Counted from the stretch's first letter, positions 45,577 through 55,855 are shown. The stretch: 64,000 nt of DNA from Lachnospiraceae bacterium (GCA_017443065.1 JAFSPF010000031.1:1-64000); one strand, 5' to 3'. Notes: generated by a model from the sequence alone, not told the origin. Numbers and translations are program-made.

Positions 45577-47286
45577 ATGTCTTTATTTTCAAATCTCTAT
45601 GTCGGTTCCTCGGGACTGAGAGTTTCACAAAACGCACTGAATACCACGGCGCACAACATGGCGAACGTCGGCACCCATGCGTACACCAGACAGCAGGTGA
45701 CGCAGGGGACGCAGGATTATAACACGATCAAGGTCGACTTCAACATGAACGGGCCGATGCAGAACGGTCTCGGCGTCGTTTATAACAATACGAAGCAGGT
45801 CCGCGACATGTTCCTGGATAAATCCTATCGCCTGGAGGGCGGCAGGAGCGCGTTCTATGAGGTTTCCTACAATACGATGAAGGAAATCGAGGATCAGCTG
45901 CAGGAGCTGAACGGCGCGGAATTTGCCGATACGTATAACAATCTCTGGGTTGCCATCCAGGAAATGTCGAAGGACCCGACGGACGCCACGTATCAGGCGC
46001 AGTTCGTGAACCGCGCGAATGAGTTTGTCGTCCGCGCAAAGGCGGTCTACCAGGGCTTTCAGGATTACCAGAACCGCATGAATAATTCCGTGCGGGATAT
46101 CGTGGATCAGATCAATGCCTACGGCGATGAGCTCCTGGAGCTCAACAAGGCGATCTCCCGCATCGAGGGCGGCGGCGTCGAACACGCGAACGATCTTCGC
46201 GACAGACGCAACCTCATCCTGGACGAACTCAGCAAGATCGCTGACATTGAATATCAGGAGGATCCGCTCCGTGTCGTGACCGTTTCGATTGAGGGAACGG
46301 CTTTTGTCATGACGGATTCCGTGCACCATATCGGACTGGATACCGCAGAATCCTGTGATCACTTCTATACACCGTACTGGGAATTTGCGGCGAAGGAAGC
46401 GGAACGACAGGCGACGGACCAGTACGGAAATCTGCAGTGGCAGGATCCGCCGGCAAACACGGTTCCGGTTATGGAAAAGTATCTGGATATCTCCGGCGCA
46501 AAGGTCGTCGACCTGCGCTTACAGGTCTCCAGTGCGATGCGCACGGACGTGGGTTCTCTTCGTTCCACGCTCCTTGCCCGCGGCGATCATTACGCCAACT
46601 TCCATGATATCAAGGATGACGCCTCGAATGCTTTCTACAATGAGAACATTTCGCAGTCCATCATCATGAACCTGGAGGCGGAGTTTGACATGCTCTTCCA
46701 CAACACCTGCAACGCCATCAACGAGGTGATGCGCAACGCGCAGTCGAATCCCGCGACGATCGCGGGCGAAGGCGACACGGCGGACTGGATGTTGTTTGAG
46801 GTGGCGGACCCGTATCTCGGCCTCGGATACAAGATCGATGACCAGCATCTTGCGGGCTTGAACCGCATGGGCCTCTCCGTCACGAATACCGTGATCAATG
46901 ACAAGCTGCAGAAGGATCCGACGCTCTTCTCCTTCCGTACGCTCACCGGCGAACATGACAATGTGGCGATAGAAGCATTGAAGAAGGCCTTTACTTCGGA
47001 GGATTATGTGCTGAATCCGAACGTCGCCACGCGAAACAGCCTGCGCGGTTACTACAACGCACTGTGCACGCAGATCGCGACCTCCGGCAGCATTTATAAG
47101 GGCATCATGGAATTCCAGGAACTGACGGTGGACGGGATCGAAAGCGCAAGGGAAGAGGTCCACGGCGTCAACCAGGACGAGGAAATGCAGTTTATGATCC
47201 AGTTCCAGAACGCATTTAACGCCTCCAGCAGATACATCAACGTGGTGACCGAGATGCTCGACCACCTGTTGAATTCACTGGCATAA
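45577..47286 (+). CDS. flgK: Hook-associated protein FlgK (copy 1)
   Basis: A 569-residue rod-hook family protein. The N-terminus SLFSNLYVGSSGLRVSQNAL with NMANVGTHAYTRQQV and the C-terminus FQNAFNASSRYINVVTEMLD are the paired D0 helices. In between lie long helices and a variable domain. It forms the first hook-filament junction. GGGAGAA precedes ATG 45577. A second, longer FlgK-like gene follows 51 bp later. The two are quite different, so they may form a mixed junction or have split roles. Confidence 0.9.
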   Translation: MSLFSNLYVGSSGLRVSQNALNTTAHNMANVGTHAYTRQQVTQGTQDYNTIKVDFNMNGPMQNGLGVVYNNTKQVRDMFLDKSYRLEGGRSAFYEVSYNTMKEIEDQLQELNGAEFADTYNNLWVAIQEMSKDPTDATYQAQFVNRANEFVVRAKAVYQGFQDYQNRMNNSVRDIVDQINAYGDELLELNKAISRIEGGGVEHANDLRDRRNLILDELSKIADIEYQEDPLRVVTVSIEGTAFVMTDSVHHIGLDTAESCDHFYTPYWEFAAKEAERQATDQYGNLQWQDPPANTVPVMEKYLDISGAKVVDLRLQVSSAMRTDVGSLRSTLLARGDHYANFHDIKDDASNAFYNENISQSIIMNLEAEFDMLFHNTCNAINEVMRNAQSNPATIAGEGDTADWMLFEVADPYLGLGYKIDDQHLAGLNRMGLSVTNTVINDKLQKDPTLFSFRTLTGEHDNVAIEALKKAFTSEDYVLNPNVATRNSLRGYYNALCTQIATSGSIYKGIMEFQELTVDGIESAREEVHGVNQDEEMQFMIQFQNAFNASSRYINVVTEMLDHLLNSLA

Positions 47287-47337
47287 AGAACAGACGGTAA
47301 CCTCCCCGTGAGATTCCGGGGAACAAGGAGAACAGAC

Positions 47338-49254
47338 ATGCCTTCACAATTTTTCGGACTGAACATCGCGGCATCGGGTTTGAGAGCGGCCAACGCGGCG
47401 CTGCTCGCCACCGGCAACAACATCGCCAACGCCACCACCGACGGGTATTCCAGACAGAAGGTCGAACAGGAAGCCTCCGACGCGCTCCGTGTCTTTACCA
47501 AGTACGGCTGCGCCGGTGCCGGTGTGGACACGCTGGCGATCGAGCGTGTGCGCGACCAGTTCTATGACGAAAGATTCCGCACGAACGAAACGTCCTTCGG
47601 AAAATATTCGCAGAGAGATTATTATAATGACCTGATCGAGCGCTACTTCCAGGACGATGTGGGCGCCGGCTTCAATTCGCTCTTCACCAGGATGCAGGCG
47701 GATCTGCAGGGCTTTCTGACGAATAAAACGGATGATTCCAAGACAAATTATATCGGCAGCGTCCGCTCTTTGACGGAATATTTCAACAACACGAATGACA
47801 ACCTCCGCCAGCTGCAGCAGACGACAAATGACGAGATCAAGCTGGCCTGCGATAACATCAACACGATCGCGTCGAAGATCGTGATCTTAAACCAGCAGAT
47901 CAACACGATCGAGCTGACCGGTGCAAACGCGAATGACCTGCGCGACAAACGCGATGTGCTGTTGGATGAGCTCTCCGGCTTTGTCAGCGTGGAGACGAAG
48001 GAAATCAAGGTGAAGGATACGAGCGATCCGGACCGCGACACGGGGCTCACGCGTTTTACGATTCATATCGCGGGCGGTGATCTCCTCGTGGACGACACCT
48101 CGTACCGCCAGCTGATCTGCGTCGCAAGGGAACCGGATGAGCGCATGAACATGAGTGATGTGGACGGCCTCTATGATATCAAGTGGGTGTCCTCGAATTA
48201 TAAGGAAGGCGACACAAATTACCTCGGCACCTTCGACCTCGGCAACCGCCTGATGGGCGGCAAGATGCAGGGGCTGATTGATGTGCGTGACGGGAACAAT
48301 GCGCAGTACTTTTACGGCAAGGCGGATACGATCGCGACGACCACCGGAGCGGGAGGTCAGGTGATTCCGCAGATGCTGACGGCCCCCGATCCGCATGCGG
48401 GACACTACGAAGTGAAGATCAAAGCAGATTCCATGCCGGCCTATCTGCAGGATATGAACAAGAGCAATGTGGCGGATTACAGCAGGATCACCATCGGCTC
48501 CCGCGTTTACCATTATTCGGAATGGAATTACAATGCGGACGGTTCCTACACCTTTTATGTGGATCCTCCGGAAACAGAGGGCGATCAGGCAATCCTGGCC
48601 TCGGAAATCAATGAAGGTGCCGATGTCCGCATCGGCCGCGCGGTGGATTACCAGGGCATCCCCTATTACATGGCGCAGATGAACGAGTGGGTGCGCTGTT
48701 ATGCGGCTGCGGCCAACGAAGTCGTCATGGGAGGCTACACGGCGGATTCGCAGGACGCGACCTGGCTTCTGACCGGCAAAAAACTCCTCGACAGCAATGC
48801 GCAGTACAGCTACGACGAGTTGACGAGTACGAATAAAAAATATCAGTTTCTGACGGCGGGCAATTTCCAGGTGAATGACATCCTGCTGAATGACCCGACG
48901 CGCCTGCCCACAAAATCCGACAGGTCCGAGGGCAATGAGCAGACCGGCACGGCGCAGGCGCTCTACGATATGTCCTCGCAGCTGACGATCTTCCGCAATG
49001 CCAAGGCAGGGGAATTCCTCTCCAAGGTGCAGGCGGATATCTCGATGAACAAGAACAACTCCGCGACGATGCTCGCGACCTACGAATCGCTGCAGCTCAC
49101 AATCGACAACCAGAGACTTTCCGTCTCCGGTGTCGACAAGGACGAAGAGGCCCTTTCCCTCGTCCAGTACCAGAATGCGTACACGCTTTCAAGCAAAATG
49201 ATCCAGACCCTGACCGAGATCTACGACCGCCTGATCCTGCAAACGGGCGTGTAA
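47338..49254 (+). CDS. flgK: Hook-associated protein FlgK (copy 2)
   Basis: A 638-residue protein with N-terminal FGLNIAASGLRAANAALLAT and NNIANATTDGYSRQKVE, and C-terminal LVQYQNAYTLSSKMIQTLTE, typical of FlgK. The central region (~250-520) is the surface-exposed variable part. ATG 47338 has AAGGAGAA before it; an ATG at 47308 without a ribosome site would add ten unlikely residues. It lies between flgK copy 1 and flgL, in one operon. Confidence 0.9.
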   Translation: MPSQFFGLNIAASGLRAANAALLATGNNIANATTDGYSRQKVEQEASDALRVFTKYGCAGAGVDTLAIERVRDQFYDERFRTNETSFGKYSQRDYYNDLIERYFQDDVGAGFNSLFTRMQADLQGFLTNKTDDSKTNYIGSVRSLTEYFNNTNDNLRQLQQTTNDEIKLACDNINTIASKIVILNQQINTIELTGANANDLRDKRDVLLDELSGFVSVETKEIKVKDTSDPDRDTGLTRFTIHIAGGDLLVDDTSYRQLICVAREPDERMNMSDVDGLYDIKWVSSNYKEGDTNYLGTFDLGNRLMGGKMQGLIDVRDGNNAQYFYGKADTIATTTGAGGQVIPQMLTAPDPHAGHYEVKIKADSMPAYLQDMNKSNVADYSRITIGSRVYHYSEWNYNADGSYTFYVDPPETEGDQAILASEINEGADVRIGRAVDYQGIPYYMAQMNEWVRCYAAAANEVVMGGYTADSQDATWLLTGKKLLDSNAQYSYDELTSTNKKYQFLTAGNFQVNDILLNDPTRLPTKSDRSEGNEQTGTAQALYDMSSQLTIFRNAKAGEFLSKVQADISMNKNNSATMLATYESLQLTIDNQRLSVSGVDKDEEALSLVQYQNAYTLSSKMIQTLTEIYDRLILQTGV

Positions 49255-49271
49255 AAGAAAGAAGGTATCCC

Positions 49272-51464
49272 ATGCGCATTACCAACAAAATAATGCAGAA
49301 CAACTCGCTCTACAACATCAACAACAACAAGGTGACGGAGAACGATGTCTCCACCGCCATCATGACGGGCAAGAAGATCAACCGCCCTTCGGAGGATCCA
49401 GTCATCGCCATCCGCGCGCTGCGCCTTCGTGCCAATGTCTCGGAGCTTTCGCAGTATTACGAAAAGAACGTCAAGGACGCGGCCGCCTGGCTGCAGGTGA
49501 CGGAGAGCGCCCTGACCTCCATCTCCGGCGACGATTCCGTTCTCGTGGACCTGAAAAAACTGGTGAATGCCGGCCCGGACAAATACAAGACCTTAAGCGA
49601 CTGGCAGTCCATCGTGACGCAGATCGAGCAGCTGTCGAACGAATATTACAACGTCGGCAACGTGGACTACGCCGGACGTTATGCCTTCACGGGCTACCGC
49701 ACGAACACCTCGCTGTCCTTCATGGAGGACACCTCCAAAAAGTATGAGGACATCCAGGACGAGTTCAATGCGAAGAGCATTGATACCTCCGACCGCGTGA
49801 CGAGCACGGGTGAGTTTGCCAACGGTGACGAACTGTCCAATGCAATGCTGGAAAGCAATGTCGAACTGTATACGGTCGGCAGACTGCGCCTGTCCTATGA
49901 CAGACTGGATATCACGAGGAATTTTGACCCGGACGCGGATCCGCCCGAATTTGAGCTGAAGTACCGTGAAAACATGGCGGTTTCCGCTGCGTCTACAGTG
50001 CTGCCTTCCAGCGCCAATGTGGATATGGTGAATCTTTCCTTCACGACTGCGGACGGCGTGAGCCATACGGTGCACCTGCCGGTAAATGACGGATCGGGGA
50101 AGGACGGAAGCGGAAATCTGACGACGATCACGGTGACCAATCCGGACGGAACAGAAGAAACCTACACCGCGAGTAAGGATTCGACCGACGGCACCTATTC
50201 CGTGACCTGCAACATTGACGGGACAGATTACGGTCCTTTTAAGGTGAATGCCAAAGGCGTGATTTATGCCGGTTCGGATCAGAATAAACCGGTTGATTTC
50301 CCGGACAGTACAAATTATCCGGGTATTCTGAAGGCCACCACCACCGTGACGCAGGCCAAGGTCACGGAAGTGAAAATGACGCCGGAAACGGGCAGCCTTG
50401 CAAGCCAGGAAACGATCTATATCCCCCTGGCCGACGAAACAAAGCAACCGTACACGATGAAGATCAATCAGGGCAGCGGAGCAGGATATACCGTCACCGT
50501 CAACACCGACGGCACCTACACCCTGACGGGTGACTGCAACAACAAGGACGGAGATCCTGCCAAAAGTGTTGTCCAGCTCAACTCCGGCGGTGCGGTGCAT
50601 AGTTCCTATGTGGAGACGACGCTGAAACCGATGGCCGTGATTGACGCGACTGATTCGGCGGACAGTATTGATGCGATGTACCGTGATCTCTACGACACAT
50701 ATATAGGAACGCCGACAACGTTCGACAATCAGTTTATTGTGAACGCCAACACCGGTGAGATTCTGTTCAGCAAACAACTCAATGACAAACTCACCGCCCT
50801 GCAGGACATCATCAATGCCAATACCCTGAACGCGGTCTATGACAAGACCAACTTCGTCAAGGGCGACACGAGGCCGGAGCACCTCTTTGCCTGCACGAAT
50901 GAAGGCATCAAGTACAACATCGGTACCGCCGGCCACACGATGGAATATGATGTCGGTTACAACCAGAAGATCGAGGTCAACACGACGGCAAACGATGTTT
51001 TCACGAATGACGTGAAGCGCGATGCGGAGGATCTTCGCAGGATTCTGGACCAGATGACGGATGTAAACAACAAGATCAACATCCTGAAGCAGGAACTGGC
51101 AAACACGACCGTGACAACGGAACAGGAATCCATCCAGAAGGAAATCTATGCGGCACAGAAAGCTTACGATTACCTCACCGACATCATGAAGGACGAGTTC
51201 GGCGCAAAGATCACGGGCGTGACGAAGGCAATCGACATGGCGAACAACGCGGTGACGGTGAACGGTACGCGCTCCAAACGTCTTGACCTCATCGAGTCGA
51301 GACTGATGGACCAGACCGCCACCTTCAAGGAACTGCAGTCCGAAAACGAGGATGTGGATCTTGCGGAAGCGGGCACGATGCTCGCGATGGCGCGCCTCAC
51401 CTACGAAGCATCGCTGCAGGCTACGGGCAAGATCATGACGACATCTCTTATGGATTACATTTAA
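49272..51464 (+). CDS. flgL: Hook-filament junction protein FlgL, enlarged
   Basis: A 730-residue protein; typical FlgL is about 300. The N-terminus MRITNKIMQNNSLYNINNN with GKKINRPSEDPVIA, and the C-terminus YEASLQATGKIMTTSLMDYI, are the conserved D0/D1 helices. The extra length is a Thr/Asp/Gly-rich beta-type insertion (~residues 215-560) that would project from the junction. AGAAGGT precedes the ATG, 17 nt after flgK copy 2. Confidence 0.88.
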   Translation: MRITNKIMQNNSLYNINNNKVTENDVSTAIMTGKKINRPSEDPVIAIRALRLRANVSELSQYYEKNVKDAAAWLQVTESALTSISGDDSVLVDLKKLVNAGPDKYKTLSDWQSIVTQIEQLSNEYYNVGNVDYAGRYAFTGYRTNTSLSFMEDTSKKYEDIQDEFNAKSIDTSDRVTSTGEFANGDELSNAMLESNVELYTVGRLRLSYDRLDITRNFDPDADPPEFELKYRENMAVSAASTVLPSSANVDMVNLSFTTADGVSHTVHLPVNDGSGKDGSGNLTTITVTNPDGTEETYTASKDSTDGTYSVTCNIDGTDYGPFKVNAKGVIYAGSDQNKPVDFPDSTNYPGILKATTTVTQAKVTEVKMTPETGSLASQETIYIPLADETKQPYTMKINQGSGAGYTVTVNTDGTYTLTGDCNNKDGDPAKSVVQLNSGGAVHSSYVETTLKPMAVIDATDSADSIDAMYRDLYDTYIGTPTTFDNQFIVNANTGEILFSKQLNDKLTALQDIINANTLNAVYDKTNFVKGDTRPEHLFACTNEGIKYNIGTAGHTMEYDVGYNQKIEVNTTANDVFTNDVKRDAEDLRRILDQMTDVNNKINILKQELANTTVTTEQESIQKEIYAAQKAYDYLTDIMKDEFGAKITGVTKAIDMANNAVTVNGTRSKRLDLIESRLMDQTATFKELQSENEDVDLAEAGTMLAMARLTYEASLQATGKIMTTSLMDYI

Positions 51465-51524
51465 GCGCTGCGGCGCAGAGCAATCTGTGGGCTGATTTGG
51501 CGCCCCGGACACTATATCTTGTAG

Positions 51525-51552
51525 TTGCATAAAGACGATAATCTGTTATAAT
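51525..51552 (+). promoter_or_regulatory. Sigma-A promoter of fliW-csrA
   Basis: TTGCAT (51525-51530), 16 bp, TATAAT (51547-51552). This gives fliW-csrA expression independent of sigma-28, with a leader of about 85 nt. Confidence 0.7.
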
Positions 51553-51643
51553 AAAAACGATAAACCGTTCGCACAGAGCGACGTACACATAGATGGATGC
51601 ATAACAACAAACATACAATTTCACACATCTCTCAGGAGGAATT

Positions 51644-52114
51644 ATGAAAATCACAACCAGAATTTTCGGCGAAGTAGAAATTGATGACGGACGCATTATC
51701 ACGTTCCCGAAGGGCATCATCGGTTTCCCGGAGATGCAGAAGTTTGCCATGATGTATGACCAGGAGCAGGGCCTCGGTGCCATCCACTGGCTGCAGTCCC
51801 TGGATGAACCCGCCTTTGCGATGCCGGTCATGGATCCGCTCTATGTCAAGGACGATTACAATCCGCAGGTGGAGGATGACGTGCTTGAGGATGTCAAGCC
51901 GATCAATCCGGAGACGACGCTGGTGCTGGTCACCGTGACGGTGCCGCATGAGCTCGAGAAGATGACCGTCAACCTCAAGGGACCGATCGTCATCAACACG
52001 GAGAAGCGCACGGCTGCACAGATCATCCTGGATGAGGATGAGTATCCGGTCAAGTTCCCGATTTATGAGATTCTGAAAGCGGCAAAGGACGCAAAGGAAG
52101 CAGAAAACAAATAA
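51644..52114 (+). CDS. fliW: Flagellar assembly factor FliW
   Basis: A 156-residue protein with FGEVEIDDGRIITFPKGIIG, LQSLDEPAFAMPVMDP and GPIVINTEKRTAAQIIL, the FliW pattern. FliW binds either flagellin or CsrA; when flagellin is exported, freed FliW sequesters CsrA and lifts repression of flagellin translation. AGGAGGAATT precedes the ATG. It is directly followed by csrA. Confidence 0.95.
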   Translation: MKITTRIFGEVEIDDGRIITFPKGIIGFPEMQKFAMMYDQEQGLGAIHWLQSLDEPAFAMPVMDPLYVKDDYNPQVEDDVLEDVKPINPETTLVLVTVTVPHELEKMTVNLKGPIVINTEKRTAAQIILDEDEYPVKFPIYEILKAAKDAKEAENK

Positions 52115-52129
52115 GGGAGCGGGGCGCAT

Positions 52130-52372
52130 ATGTTAGCATTATCGAGAAAAAAAAATGAGGCCATCGTGATCAACAACGACATCGAGATCACGGTGCTGGA
52201 CATCCGCGGCGATCAGGTCAAGATCGGCATTGCCGCACCGAGGGAGGTCCCGATCTACCGCAAGGAGGTCTACCTGCAGATCCGTGAGGAGAACGCAACC
52301 TCCACCGCAGTCGGTGATCTGGTGGCACTCGGCGACCTGATGGGCGGACCGAAGGAATCGTTGAAGAAATAA
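52130..52372 (+). CDS. csrA: Translational regulator CsrA
   Basis: An 80-residue protein: [39 protein letters not shown]. The conserved Arg/Ile RNA-binding residues are present, and the C-terminal ~20 residues resemble the extension that binds FliW. It binds GGA motifs in hairpin loops near flagellin ribosome sites. It begins 15 nt after fliW. Confidence 0.95.
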   Translation: MLALSRKKNEAIVINNDIEITVLDIRGDQVKIGIAAPREVPIYRKEVYLQIREENATSTAVGDLVALGDLMGGPKESLKK

Positions 52373-52386
52373 GGGTCGTACTTCCG

Positions 52387-52416
52387 GAGGGGGCAGGTCA
52401 CCTGCCCCCTCTTTGT
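52387..52416 (+). terminator. Terminator after csrA
   Basis: GAGGGGGCAGG-TCA-CCTGCCCCCTC, an 11-bp perfect hairpin followed by TTTGTC. Confidence 0.8.
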
Positions 52417-52436
52417 CATGTCGGGGAGAAGGCGGA

Positions 52437-53612
52437 TTGAATATTCTTTTTTACACATGGGACGAATTCACCTTTCAGGACGGCTTTGATGCCCTGGAGC
52501 GGCTGGGGCATAAGGTAACAAAGCTGTACTATGAGTGGAAGAACATCACGGAGGATGCGGCGTTTGAAGGAACGCTTCTGACAGAGTTGCAAAAGACGGA
52601 AAACAACAGACCGGCCTATGACCTGGTGTTTTCCTTTAATTTTTTTCCGGTGGTATCTGCCGCATGCCAAAAGACAAATACAGCCTACATCAGCCTGGTT
52701 TTCGACTCCCCCTTCCTTCCCCTGACGAGCATTCACATCGACAATCCCTGCAACCGCATCTATACCTTTGACCGCAGGCAGGCGGAGCAGATGCGTGCGG
52801 CGGGGCATACCACAATGCATTATTCCCCGCTGGGGGTGGATGCGGAGCGCATCCGGGAGCAGACGGAGGCGCTGTATGCACAGCCCTATGAGCATGAAAT
52901 CTGCTTTCTGGGAAGCCTGTACAACAACGAGGATAATTATTATGACGAAATGGAGCAGCTGCCGCCGCATCTGAAGGGCTATTTTGACGGCGTGATCGCG
53001 GCGCAGGAGCATGTCTTCGGGCATGATCTGATCGGCGACGGGGATGTGGTGCCGGAGGAGCTGATCGAAGAGATGCACCGCCATGTCCGCTTCGAACGGA
53101 CGGATCAGTATACGATGAATGAGAACGGCGTCCTGCGGGACGTGCTGCGCAGGAAGGTGACGCAGTCAGAGCGCCCGAAGCTGCTTGGACGTCTGGCAAA
53201 GATCGCGCCGGTGGACCTGTATACGGATCCGAAGCAGGCCGTGCCGGAGGGCGTGACCAACCTCGGCTATGCCTCCTACCGCAGGGACATGCCGCATATT
53301 TTCAACCGCTCGAAGATCAATCTCAACATCACCATGCGCACCATCATTTCCGGCATCCCGTTGCGCGTGACGGATGTCCTGGCAGCGGGGGGCTTCCTCA
53401 TCACCACCTATCAGGAGGAAATCGCCGCGCAGTTCAGGGACGGGGAGGAACTGGTGATCGCTTATACGCCGGAGGACCTCGCGGAGAAGTGCGCCTATTA
53501 CCTCGCGCATGAGGAAGAAAGAGAAGCGATCGCCGCCGCGGGGCGGGCAAAGGTGCTGGCGGCGTATGATTATGCCGATATTTTCGAAAAAATGATCAAG
53601 GAATCTGTATAA
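52437..53612 (+). CDS. CgeB-like glycosyltransferase (DUF3880 / GT1_2 type)
   Basis: A 391-residue protein beginning (M)NILFYTWDEFTFQDGFDAL, with an N-terminal DUF3880-like half and a C-terminal nucleotide-sugar-binding half (ITMRTIISGIPLRVTDVLAAG and then FLITTYQEE). The family is known from CgeB-like proteins and from flagellin-modifying loci of clostridia. The start is probably TTG 52437, with GGGGAGAAGG just upstream; a TTG at 52413 lies in the terminator. Its location between csrA and flaG suggests flagellin glycosylation (inference). Confidence 0.78.
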   Translation: MNILFYTWDEFTFQDGFDALERLGHKVTKLYYEWKNITEDAAFEGTLLTELQKTENNRPAYDLVFSFNFFPVVSAACQKTNTAYISLVFDSPFLPLTSIHIDNPCNRIYTFDRRQAEQMRAAGHTTMHYSPLGVDAERIREQTEALYAQPYEHEICFLGSLYNNEDNYYDEMEQLPPHLKGYFDGVIAAQEHVFGHDLIGDGDVVPEELIEEMHRHVRFERTDQYTMNENGVLRDVLRRKVTQSERPKLLGRLAKIAPVDLYTDPKQAVPEGVTNLGYASYRRDMPHIFNRSKINLNITMRTIISGIPLRVTDVLAAGGFLITTYQEEIAAQFRDGEELVIAYTPEDLAEKCAYYLAHEEEREAIAAAGRAKVLAAYDYADIFEKMIKESV

Positions 53613-53672
53613 ATTAGTTATCATATAAGAAAAAGTTTTTTCAAAAATAGTCTGATTTTAGATATTTCCCGC

Positions 53673-53699
53673 TAAAGATTCTGCGTATCCGGCCGATAT
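53673..53699 (+). promoter_or_regulatory. Sigma-28 promoter of the flaG-fliD-fliS operon
   Basis: TAAA (53673-53676), exactly 15 bp, GCCGATAT (53692-53699): a perfect match to the consensus. The leader to flaG is about 135 nt. Confidence 0.92.
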
Positions 53700-53841
53700 A
53701 ATGAGTGATAGATATACCTGGCGTGTGCATGCACATGCCGGTATCTGATGAAACATAGATGGCAGCAACGTTAACACGCATGTACCACAGGGACGTGGCA
53801 CGATGGGAATGCGCACCACAACCACACGGAGGTGAAAAACT

Positions 53842-54279
53842 ATGGGAATCGGTGCAGTATCAAGCGTAGGAAGCAGTATACCGGTCCAACCGGTACAGCC
53901 GGTAGCGCCGGTACAGCCTGCGATCGAAGTGCAGCCCATCGAGTCGGACGGCATTGAGATCCAGGAATTACATCAGGATGCGGTTCCTGCTGTGGAGCAT
54001 AAGGCGCAGCAGCAGAACGATCAGGCAAAGGAAAAGACCGAGCAGGAGATTGAGGCCGAAAACGAGCGCATCAAAAAGGCGATCGGTAACCTCAACAAGA
54101 AGCTCGACAATAATACGGAAGCCGTCTTCGGCGTGCACGAAAAGACGAACCGCGTGACGATCAAGATGGTGGACAAGGAATCGAAAAAGGTAGTGAAGGA
54201 ATTTCCGCCGGACAAGACGCTCGACATGATCGCCAAGGTCTGGGAACTGGCCGGCATCATGGTGGACGAGAAGGGATAA
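53842..54279 (+). CDS. flaG: FlaG family flagellar protein
   Basis: A 145-residue protein: Pro/Val/Gln-rich N-terminus (VQPVQPVAPVQP), a charged helix, and a C-terminal domain with NRVTIKMVDKESKKVVKEFP then TLDMIAKVWELAG, the FlaG signature. FlaG influences filament length. GGAGGT lies 8 nt before ATG 53842. It is followed 13 nt later by fliD. Confidence 0.9.
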   Translation: MGIGAVSSVGSSIPVQPVQPVAPVQPAIEVQPIESDGIEIQELHQDAVPAVEHKAQQQNDQAKEKTEQEIEAENERIKKAIGNLNKKLDNNTEAVFGVHEKTNRVTIKMVDKESKKVVKEFPPDKTLDMIAKVWELAGIMVDEKG

Positions 54280-54292
54280 AGGAGGTGGTGTT

Positions 54293-55855
54293 ATGGGCAG
54301 CACGAACAGGATTACAGGATTAAACTCGGGTCTGGATACAGAGTCTTTGGTGACTTCACTGGTATCCAGCTATCAGAAAAAGGTCGACAACCTGAAGGGC
54401 AACCAGAAGCGGATGGAGTGGAAGCAGGAGGCCTGGAAGCCGGTCAACTCCGCGTTTACGAAGTTTTATAACGGCCCGCTCGATACGATGAGCATGAAGT
54501 CGTCCTTTATGAAGAAGACGACGACTTCTTCGAACAAATCCGCCGTGAGCATCACCACCAAAGACGGTGCGATGAACGCAACGCAGAAGATGAAGGTTAC
54601 GAAAATCGCCTCTTCCGCCTTTACGACGGGCGGCAAGATCGAGGGTGCCACGAGCGGTTCCAAGAGCCTTGCTGATCTCGGTGCCACAAAAGATCCTGAA
54701 ACCGGGAAGTATACGCTGACGATCAACACCGGAAAGATGGCGACAGACAGCGAGGGAAACTCCACCGGGTCGATTGCGGAGGCGACGAAGAAATCAGTTA
54801 CCCTGACCTTCGAAGACAATGCGACCATCAATGATGTGATCAAGGCCATCAAGGGCGCGACCATTGAAGGAAGCGACACCCGTCTCAATGCCAACTTTGA
54901 TGAGGCGCAGGGACGTATCTACATCTCCGCCGCGGCAACCGGAGACGCCAGCAACTTCTCTTTTGCGGCTGGCGGCGTGGCGGATGCGCTGAAGCTGAAC
55001 GAAGGCAAGTACAACGAAGGAACGGATGCCGAGATCTGGCTCAATGATGTGAAGTACAATGATGCGGACGGCACCTTTGATATTAACGGCCTGCAGATCA
55101 CGGCCAACGAAGTCACGGAGCAGGAGTTTTCGATCACCACAAAGACCGATACCTCCGGCATCTATGACATGGTCAAGGATCTCTTAAAGCAGTACAACGA
55201 GATGATCAAGACCCTGGATACCGCTTACTACGCGGATTCCTCCGCCAAGTACAAGATGCTCACCGATGACGAGAAGTACGCGATGGGTGAAAAGGAAGTG
55301 GAGGACTGGGAGAAAAAGATCAAGGATGGTCTGCTGAGCAAGGATTCCAGACTGGGTGAGGTGTCGAGTGCACTCAAGGCCATGATGCAGGGAGAAATCG
55401 AGGTGACTCTCGGCGACGGAACCAAACAGATGATGACGCTTTCCACTTTCGGCATCAATACAGGTTCTTACCTGACGACGGCAAAGGACGAACGCGGTGT
55501 CCTGCATATCGACGGCGATTCGGATGATATTGTTACCAAGAACAACGAAGACAAGCTGCAGGCCATGATCAATTCCGATCCGGATGCGGTGGCGGATTTC
55601 TTCTCGAAGCTGGCACAGAACCTGCGTAAGGGCATGTTCGATCAGATGAAGGGCACGGAGTACAGCTCCTCCTTCACGATCTACGAGGACAAGCTGATGG
55701 CGCAGCAGTATTCGAGCTACAACTCGAAGATTCTGGATGCGACGGAGCGTCTCAACAAAAAAGAGGATGCCTACTACGCGAAGTTCACCAGAATGGAAAA
55801 GGCCATGGCGAAGGTCAATTCCGTACAGCAGAACCTGTCCGGATACTTCGGCTGA
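54293..55855 (+). CDS. fliD: Filament cap protein FliD
   Basis: A 520-residue protein with N-terminal ITGLNSGLDTESLVTSLVSS, the FliD helix region, a beta-rich centre and a C-terminal coiled coil (YNSKILDATERLNKKEDAYY). FliD caps the growing filament and folds incoming flagellin. AAGGAGGTGGTGTT precedes the ATG. Confidence 0.93.
   Translation: MGSTNRITGLNSGLDTESLVTSLVSSYQKKVDNLKGNQKRMEWKQEAWKPVNSAFTKFYNGPLDTMSMKSSFMKKTTTSSNKSAVSITTKDGAMNATQKMKVTKIASSAFTTGGKIEGATSGSKSLADLGATKDPETGKYTLTINTGKMATDSEGNSTGSIAEATKKSVTLTFEDNATINDVIKAIKGATIEGSDTRLNANFDEAQGRIYISAAATGDASNFSFAAGGVADALKLNEGKYNEGTDAEIWLNDVKYNDADGTFDINGLQITANEVTEQEFSITTKTDTSGIYDMVKDLLKQYNEMIKTLDTAYYADSSAKYKMLTDDEKYAMGEKEVEDWEKKIKDGLLSKDSRLGEVSSALKAMMQGEIEVTLGDGTKQMMTLSTFGINTGSYLTTAKDERGVLHIDGDSDDIVTKNNEDKLQAMINSDPDAVADFFSKLAQNLRKGMFDQMKGTEYSSSFTIYEDKLMAQQYSSYNSKILDATERLNKKEDAYYAKFTRMEKAMAKVNSVQQNLSGYFG

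Noticed and set aside
49593..51530. A 645-codon minus-strand open frame opposite flgL
   Set aside because: His/Arg/Val-rich composition without motifs, while the plus strand has conserved FlgL ends and a ribosome site.
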